Of a DNA stretch of 64,000 nucleotides, positions 43,001 to 64,000 are shown piece by piece; within the stretch, counting starts at the first letter, position 1; each line of letters opens with the position of its first letter. Both the position numbers and the translations under genes were made by a program. Source of the DNA: Pipra filicauda (taxonomy: Eukaryota > Chordata > Aves > Passeriformes > Pipridae); contig NW_024104303.1 in NCBI RefSeq assembly GCF_003945595.2, forward strand, positions 668,736 through 732,735, written 5' to 3'. The notes beneath the pieces were generated by a model. It was not told where the DNA came from and searched no databases. It saw only the letters and a list, made by a program, of their open reading frames with translations.

Positions 43001-43885
43001 CCTGCAGCTTGTTAATTTCTGTTGTGAGTTCATTTGTTTTGCTTCTAAAAAAAAAACAAACAAAAAATCATTAACATTTGGATGTACGACTAAAACACAG
43101 CTAGAAAATAAATTTTACTACAGGAGATTTACAATTAGTATCTCACTGCATTGCACTCTTTCTAATCAGCATTTCAAAGAAGAGCTAAATAAGTGAGGAA
43201 AAAAGCAAAGTGGTTGTATCAGGCAAAGTCATAAGCAGTTGCTATAAAACTTTGATGTCAAATAAAATATTTTTGTTCCTGTTGGTGAAACAGGTGTGAA
43301 TTATTCTTAAATGGACAGAAAACAGGATAACTTCACAGAATGTGAATATCATTCATATTTAAAATGACATCTTTTAGGACTGGTTATTCAAACCTGCATT
43401 ATGATCAACTGAAAAAGATCCATACGCAACAGTTTCCACCAGGTCTTGCCATTGTCCTTGTTAGCTCAATGTATAATCCAGGTAATGTACACTAAAAAGT
43501 GTTTTGTTTGCAATGCTACATACAAATGGAACTATGGGACCTATCAAGCACTACAGGTGGAAGCTCAAAGTCACCGACCCTCCTCTTACTAATGCTGTGG
43601 GATTGCATCTAACAACAGATCATTAAAGGAATCTACTTGTACTTGGACATAAGCATGAAGTTCCTTTCTTCCTACAAACTATATGCAAAATAACCTTAAC
43701 TGTTATAGCAGGACTCCCGTAACAGTTCAGTAAGTGAACACCACTTGTCCCATGCTATTGTTAAGCTTAAACTCTGGGTCTGAAAGAGAACAGGGCACTA
43801 AATCTGCTGTAGTTTGAATGTATTGTAAACACGTACCTCAGCACCCCAAGGTAATAGGTTTTATCCATTATCTGTCTCTGGGGAC
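10040..43885 (-). CDS. IFT74: IFT74 coding exons 3-19: coiled-coil region
   Basis: Residues 85-598 are almost entirely heptad-like, rich in Glu, Lys, Gln and Leu. This is the long coiled coil that pairs with IFT81 and contacts other IFT-B subunits. Landmarks that fix the orthologue: KMELLEGKM and [16 protein letters not shown] in exon 16, [13 protein letters not shown] in exon 17, [16 protein letters not shown] in exon 18, and [13 protein letters not shown] near the C-terminus in exon 19. The shortest exons (11, 41 nt; 3, 49 nt; 13, 54 nt) were placed by family sequence and phase, since none is obvious as an open frame. Exon 13 encodes [11 protein letters not shown]. Exon 16 uses the AG at 15267-15266, which gives the same residue count as human across the junction. 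Confidence 0.93.
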
Positions 43886-45155
43886 CTGATAAAGGAGAGC
43901 AATACGTTATCTTGTTAGAAAAAAACTAATTTTGATGAACTGTAAATTATGAAAACAATTTGAAAAATTCACTGGCAGAAAACTGTTATATTTTAGTGTT
44001 CTTAAACAGATATCTCATTAAAAAAAAAGAAGGCATTTTTAGACTGTTGTGAAGATAAACATTACTATTACAATATAACAGGATATTTTAATAATTCTGC
44101 AGTGATGATGAAGATGCAATTACTTTTGTTCTATTGTTTTGAATGATTCTTAAACACAGCTCAGGTACAGAAAAGCCTTTGTCTTCTCTGACTGCTAAGA
44201 GCAATGACAATGAAAGGCACGCTTTAACCTTAATTTTCTTTCTCATACTGCTTTTAATCACAGCTATTCACTCTGGAATTTATACAGCAATGAAAAGTTT
44301 TCCTTTAAACACCTAAATATTCCTTTAAAACACCTGCAGATATCTCAATAACTATTTTCTATACAAAATACCTTTCATCGCAGTTTTTATTCCACTTAAT
44401 CCTTGTTGAGTCACTGGACGGTCTGCAACTTTAATCTGAGATGATAAAACTCCTCCAGCAGTCAAAGAACCACCACGAGAACCAGGTCTTGCCGTACTAG
44501 GAGGCATCTATAAAAAAAAGCCAAACGAAAACCTCCTAATTATTACCTAATGCAATTGCCAAAGCAATCAAAAACATCAGTCAGCCTCTATACTCATTGT
44601 ATAAGAATCTTTTAGCATTTACATCTCTTCAGGAAAACAAAGCTTTAGTCAAATGTCTGCTGTAGAAGGGTAAGGGATTACCTTTGAGCAGTTGTTCATT
44701 GTTCCATCTGTCTGCAACACTAATGCTATTAAGGTCTCCCACGTGAACTTTTGGTGCTGGACCTCCTTAACCCCTTTCAGTCAAAAGTAGAACCGAAAAC
44801 TTTCTATAAAATTGAACTCTAAAAGTTCGTAATAAAAAAACTAAAAAAAAAACCAAAAAACCCCCCAAAAAACCCCCCAAAAAACCAAAAAAAAAAAAAA
44901 AAAAAACCACCCCCAAAAAAAAACATGACTCCAGTGATGGTACTGGGGAAAAAAAAAAAAAAAGAAGCAGCAAAAAAAAAAAAAAAAAATATAAAAATCT
45001 AAATATATCAAAGTTAATAATAAATGTTTTTAACATACCGCTGTTCCTATTCTGGCTGCTGATGGAGTCCGTGATGAAGAGGCAGGCCTCGAGGTCAGCC
45101 CTATTCCTGCTCTTGAGGAAGAACGAGCTATTGGAGGTCTGTGGCTGCTGGCCAT
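10040..45155 (-). CDS. IFT74: IFT74, intraflagellar transport protein 74 (complete, 19 coding exons)
   Basis: IFT74 is a coiled-coil subunit of the IFT-B core. With IFT81 it forms the module that binds tubulin and carries it along cilia. Coding exons, in order: 45155-45039, 44507-44372, 43885-43837, 43044-42946, 42779-42719, 42257-42198, 41243-41182, 30804-30666, 29663-29601, 28678-28535, 27443-27403, 26165-26086, 23407-23354, 20041-19944, 19047-18921, 15265-15102, 14537-14412, 12024-11964, 10155-10040. They sum to 1797 nt, a 598-residue protein and a TGA stop; human is 600. Every junction keeps phase and no internal stop remains. The start [11 protein letters not shown] matches the family start and has a good context (A at -3, G at +4). 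All acceptors are AG and all donors GT except one GC, after exon 10. The gene is transcribed away from PLAA and hosts LRRC19 in intron 7. Confidence 0.96.
10156..18920 (-). other. IFT74 introns 18, 17, 16 and 15
   Basis: Introns at 10156-11963, 12025-14411, 14538-15101 and 15266-18920. All are AT-rich, with GT-AG ends on the minus strand. I saw no extra exon, no recognisable repeat copy and no RNA gene in them. Short open frames here have no family resemblance. Confidence 0.6.
19048..23353 (-). other. IFT74 introns 14 and 13
   Basis: Intron 14 (19048-19943) shows nothing beyond AT-rich sequence. Intron 13 (20042-23353) holds an old CR1 copy in its middle; the remainder is unremarkable. Confidence 0.6.
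21187..22080 (-). mobile_element. Old, diverged CR1 LINE copy
   Basis: About 0.9 kb of heavily mutated CR1 3' region in minus orientation. Landmarks on the plus strand are a tail-like 'cacagattcataaaaaatt' near 21186, 'gttttccctaatatccaac' near 21382-21400, 'gtgtggaaacttacactt' near 21866-21883, and 'ccctgtcctccaacatgac' near 21943-21961. The same order occurs in ancestral amniote CR1 elements. Divergence is much greater than in the other CR1 copies here, so this is an old insertion. It is in the sense direction relative to IFT74. Confidence 0.75.
23408..27402 (-). other. IFT74 introns 12 and 11
   Basis: Introns at 23408-26085 and 26166-27402. AT-rich, with frequent A and T runs; no repeat, exon or RNA gene recognised. 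Confidence 0.55.
27444..28534 (-). other. IFT74: IFT74 intron 10, a GC-AG intron
   Basis: On the minus strand exon 10 ends ...CTAAAGCAG and the intron begins GCAAGAAC, so the donor dinucleotide is GC at 28534-28533. The acceptor is a normal AG at 27445-27444. The flanking bases (CAG before, GCAAG after) match the strong consensus typical of GC donors. No GT donor nearby keeps phase with exon 11 and the conserved residues on both sides. Confidence 0.85.
27882..28352 (-). mobile_element. CR1 LINE 3'-end fragment
   Basis: Truncated CR1 in minus orientation inside IFT74 intron 10. It starts with the family's terminal segment ('tcactgaatggtttgttctg', then 'gaagggacctt'), followed by 'caggttgctcatccaacctgg', 'gtgcctcaccaccctcacaa' and 'cttctccaggctgaacagcc', and fades out after 'cactccaaca'. 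Open frames across it are remnants. Confidence 0.92.
28679..30665 (-). other. IFT74 introns 9 and 8
   Basis: Introns at 28679-29600 and 29664-30665. AT-rich; nothing recognised. A 106-codon open frame at 30147-30467 has the composition of random AT-rich sequence and no family resemblance. Confidence 0.55.
31911..32010 (-). mobile_element. Short CR1 3'-end remnant
   Basis: About 100 bases in minus orientation with the terminal CR1 signature: 'tcacagaagcagagtagact', 'ttggaatggacttctgaagg' and 'tcacctggtccagcc' in the expected order. Diverged and 5'-truncated. Confidence 0.65.
33434..33451. repeat. (TA)n microsatellite
   Basis: A perfect alternating TA run of nine units within IFT74 intron 7. 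Probably length-polymorphic. Confidence 0.9.
36418..39864 (+). CDS. LRRC19: LRRC19, leucine-rich-repeat membrane protein (nested gene)
   Basis: LRRC19 is a single-pass receptor related to Toll-like receptors in its leucine-rich ectodomain; in mammals it is reported in epithelial innate signalling. Coding exons: 36418-36501, 37428-37941, 38141-38341, 39539-39864, total 1125 nt, 374 residues (human 370). Signal peptide at 1-20 ([20 protein letters not shown]). LRRs of the LxxLxLxxNxI type lie at about 50-175. A C-terminal cap begins NPWICSC at 177, with cysteines at 181, 183, 207 and 226. The transmembrane helix is about 275-296, followed by a 78-residue tail ending in the conserved [10 protein letters not shown] motif. 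Several NxT/S sites lie in the ectodomain. The gene lies wholly in IFT74 intron 7 on the opposite strand. A possible acceptor (TTTACTAG, 36401-36408) nine bases before the ATG suggests an upstream leader exon that I cannot place. Confidence 0.95.
39865..41181 (+). other. LRRC19 3'UTR region and end of IFT74 intron 7
   Basis: AT-rich sequence after the LRRC19 stop. No canonical AATAAA was found on the plus strand in the first several hundred bases; weaker variants occur (AATACA near 39938). The LRRC19 3' end therefore cannot be placed. Nothing else recognised before IFT74 exon 7. Confidence 0.45.
41286..41412 (-). mobile_element. Short CR1 3'-end fragment
   Basis: Minus-orientation CR1 tail in IFT74 intron 6, starting 'catagaatcatttaggttgg' and 'aaaagacctccaagatcaag', then 'taacccagcactgccacgtt'. 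Strongly 5'-truncated at about 125 bases, as is common for CR1. Confidence 0.88.
41413..44371 (-). other. IFT74 introns 6 to 2
   Basis: Introns at 41244-42197, 42258-42718, 42780-42945, 43045-43836 and 43886-44371. Apart from the CR1 tail in intron 6 they are plain AT-rich sequence. Intron 4 is short at 166 nt. Confidence 0.6.
44372..45155 (-). CDS. IFT74: IFT74 coding exons 1-2: basic N-terminal region
   Basis: Exon 1 (45155-45039) gives residues 1-39 and exon 2 (44507-44372) residues 40-85. This part is not coiled coil. It is low-complexity, rich in Ser, Arg, Gly and Pro, with arginines at 6, 11, 15, 23, 29 and 35 and almost no acidic residues. In the family this basic tail contacts the acidic C-terminal tail of beta-tubulin, next to the calponin-homology domain of IFT81, so the charge pattern is what the function needs. 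Exon 2 opens with [13 protein letters not shown] just after the junction, the counterpart of the human [12 protein letters not shown] stretch. The exon 1 acceptor at 45180/45181 leaves 25 nt of 5'UTR ahead of the ATG. Confidence 0.93.
44836..44992. repeat. A-rich/C-run low-complexity block
   Basis: Long A runs interrupted by C6 at 44861-44866, C6 at 44873-44878 and C5 at 44910-44914, followed by A15-A18 runs, in IFT74 intron 1. On the IFT74-sense strand it reads as T runs and G6/G6/G5 runs within 54 bases. Slippage-prone; exact lengths in an assembly may be unreliable. Confidence 0.85.
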
Positions 45156-45180
45156 TTTTTGGCTGTTTTTCAACTTCTCT

Positions 45181-45619
45181 CTGGAAAGAAGAGAAACAGT
45201 CCTTTGATTTGCACGGGGTCCTTAATACTGTCGGATACCAACTCTTTAAAGCTTAACTCTTTCCCTTATTAAAATAAGCTTAGGGGGTTATTTTATTTTT
45301 ATTTGGCTTTTTTGGACTCTGCAGAGCACTTCCTGACCGGTCGGTACGAGGCAGCGACAGGGCTCAGGAAAGACCACGCAAGGTCCCTGAGTAAGGTGAG
45401 GCACTAGCGCCTTTTCAGTGCTCAGTCAGCTCTCGGCTTACTCGTGTGGCATTTATTGCTTCAGTACCTGCCCACAGAACGCAAGTTTTTCACGAAACAA
45501 AGTGGAAGCGAGCCGCTGTTGCAAATAACCACTTGGGTTATCTGGAGACGGTCCGTAAACCGCCGCCAGTCACCAAGGCGACCGCGCTACCCCCGATGGA
45601 TTAAATACGTTATATCCGC
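45181..45619 (-). other. Predicted IFT74 leader intron
   Basis: Non-coding sequence between the coding first exon and the predicted leader exon. It becomes GC-richer toward the promoter and holds the candidate X-box at its right end. Nothing else recognised. Confidence 0.5.
45569..45582. promoter_or_regulatory. Candidate RFX X-box
   Basis: GTCACCAAGGCGAC fits the X-box pattern RYYNYY-(N1-3)-RRNRAC with a 2-base spacer. RFX factors bind X-boxes to drive ciliary genes, and IFT74 is one. It lies just inside the predicted IFT74 leader intron, within about 250 bases of the likely start site. The assignment rests on motif match only. Confidence 0.5.
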
Positions 45620-45713
45620 TATACAATCCCGATTTCTATCACCCCGGCAGCTTCCGCCTGCTGCCCCGCGGAGCCGCTCCCGCCCGGACCCGGCCCCAGC
45701 CCCGGCCCCTCAC

Positions 45714-45800
45714 CGCGCCGCGGTATCGCGGCAACGGCGCGCGCTGCTATCGCGAGGGGCGCAAATCCCGCTCCACCCGCTGCAGCCAGCGAGGACTACA
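45714..45800 (-). promoter_or_regulatory. IFT74: Predicted non-coding first exon of IFT74
   Basis: The coding exon begins at a splice acceptor (45180/45181), so an upstream leader exon is required. The best donor on the minus strand within the CpG-rich block is GTGAGG starting at 45713. The exon would run from there up to a start site near 45800, beside the ACTACAACTCCCAG motif. It contains no ATG on the minus strand. The 5' limit is a guess. Confidence 0.5.
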
Positions 45801-45941
45801 ACTCCCAGGAGGCATCGCGAGAGAGGCGCGGTGCCTGCCGGGACATGGAGTCCCGGGGAGCCCAAGAGGCGCGCCCGGTGACGGCACTTCCGGCGCGGGT
45901 TCCGGCGCGCGGCCTTGCTGTGTCAGGCGGGCGCTGCCGCC

Positions 45942-63230
<17,289 letters not shown>

Positions 63231-63364
63231 TAACTTTTAGCACTTGGGAGACACAGTGTATGCAGAAAAAAGATGCTTCTATTCATATTTTATGACAGAT
63301 TATACTTGAGAAAATACTGGGGATTAATTACACTTGATTTGTTGCAAGATGCAGAGCAAATAAA
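63231..63364 (+). terminator. PLAA: PLAA 3'UTR with poly(A) signal
   Basis: A canonical AATAAA at 63359-63364 lies about 130 bases past the PLAA stop. It is followed by a T run and a GT-rich stretch (63370-63386) typical of a downstream element. Cleavage near 63380 is likely; longer 3' ends cannot be excluded. Confidence 0.75.
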
Positions 63365-64000
63365 AATTTTTTCACTGTTTGTCATTTGACTGCTTTTCTG
63401 AAGAGTATGATGCACAGGATCTTTTCAACAAGTCCTGACACTGCTCAGATCAAAACAGATCACCAAGATCAAACCATCTCAGTACTTACAGGTCATCTAG
63501 ATGGAAAGGTAGGAAATGCCTGTTATTTAGTGACTATCAACTCTGACACCCACTCCAACCACATTTCTTTGTTTCAGCATGATGAGTCTGTTTCTTGACT
63601 TGCTTTTTGTCAGCAGAGAAGGGGTCCTGAGAACTGTTAAGTTCAATAGTGCATTTCACAAGCTTATTAGTTAACATTGGTTAATATTAACCCTTGTCAA
63701 ATAGCCTGGTAAGGAATTTTTTCATCAGCTTTTCTCCACTTCCTTTTGAAAGCTAGCTGTTTGTGGCTCTTACTGTTTTTTAACCCAGAACTAGGGGACT
63801 TTTAGAGGGGTAGAATCTCTGCATATGGATGATGACCTTCACTCACAAGTTTGTATCTTGCAGCTTGTAAAATAGCGTGAACTTCTACAGAAGCTTTTAC
63901 CTGACTTTTTAACTTTTAAGGACAGGAATACCCCACCAATTCATAGCAAGTGTCTTACTCCAGAAAGTATGCTGTAAAATTCAAGATGATTAAAAAGAAG
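63365..64000. other. Sequence downstream of PLAA
   Basis: Past the PLAA poly(A) signal. A 70-codon open frame at 63386-63598 has no family resemblance. In human the next gene in this direction is CAAP1, in the same orientation as PLAA; none of it is visible here. Confidence 0.5.

Noticed and set aside
63386..63598. 70-codon frame after PLAA as the next gene
   Set aside because: Starts about 20 bases past the poly(A) signal, has no family resemblance and does not look like CAAP1, the expected neighbour.

Overview
This is vertebrate nuclear DNA, most likely from a bird. Introns are long and AT-rich, CR1-type LINE fragments are the dominant interspersed repeat, and three LTR pieces look like avian endogenous retrovirus LTRs. 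One of these resembles a family I associate with Neoaves; that is recollection, not a search. Four orthologues can be assembled exon by exon: TEK, IFT74, LRRC19 and PLAA. In human this set sits together on 9p21, which corresponds to the avian Z, so the window is probably Z-linked (inference from synteny).

Layout. At 1-1537 lies the first coding exon of TEK (minus strand) and part of its first intron; the rest of TEK is off the left edge. From about 1.6 to 9.8 kb is the TEK-IFT74 intergenic interval, with a plus-strand CR1 ORF2 fossil at 7.1-7.9 kb. From about 9.8 to 45.8 kb is the whole IFT74 gene on the minus strand: 19 coding exons (598 aa) plus a predicted non-coding first exon. LRRC19 (4 coding exons, 374 aa, plus strand) is nested inside IFT74 intron 7. 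At 45.6-46.3 kb a CpG-rich promoter is shared head to head by IFT74 (leftward) and PLAA (rightward). From 45.9 to 63.2 kb PLAA is complete on the plus strand: 14 exons (796 aa), with a poly(A) signal at 63.36 kb. The last 0.6 kb shows no gene.

All exon joins were checked by reading phase: the exon lengths sum to intact frames for IFT74, LRRC19 and PLAA, with no frameshift or premature stop. The genes do not form a pathway. IFT74 is a core subunit of the ciliary IFT-B train, PLAA is a ubiquitin-binding p97/VCP cofactor, LRRC19 is a leucine-rich-repeat membrane receptor, and TEK is the angiopoietin receptor. The link is genomic: one shared promoter, one nested gene and a conserved gene order.

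The most interesting items are the motif content of the shared promoter (an ACTACAACTCCCAG element, an RFX-like X-box and an ETS site), a GC-AG intron in IFT74, two tandem in-frame splice acceptors, a repeat encoded by neighbouring PLAA exons, a solo LTR with a 6-bp target duplication, an intronic C-run/A-run block, and an unclassified GC-rich segment in PLAA intron 10. I found no clearly new gene system, CRISPR array, rRNA or tRNA.
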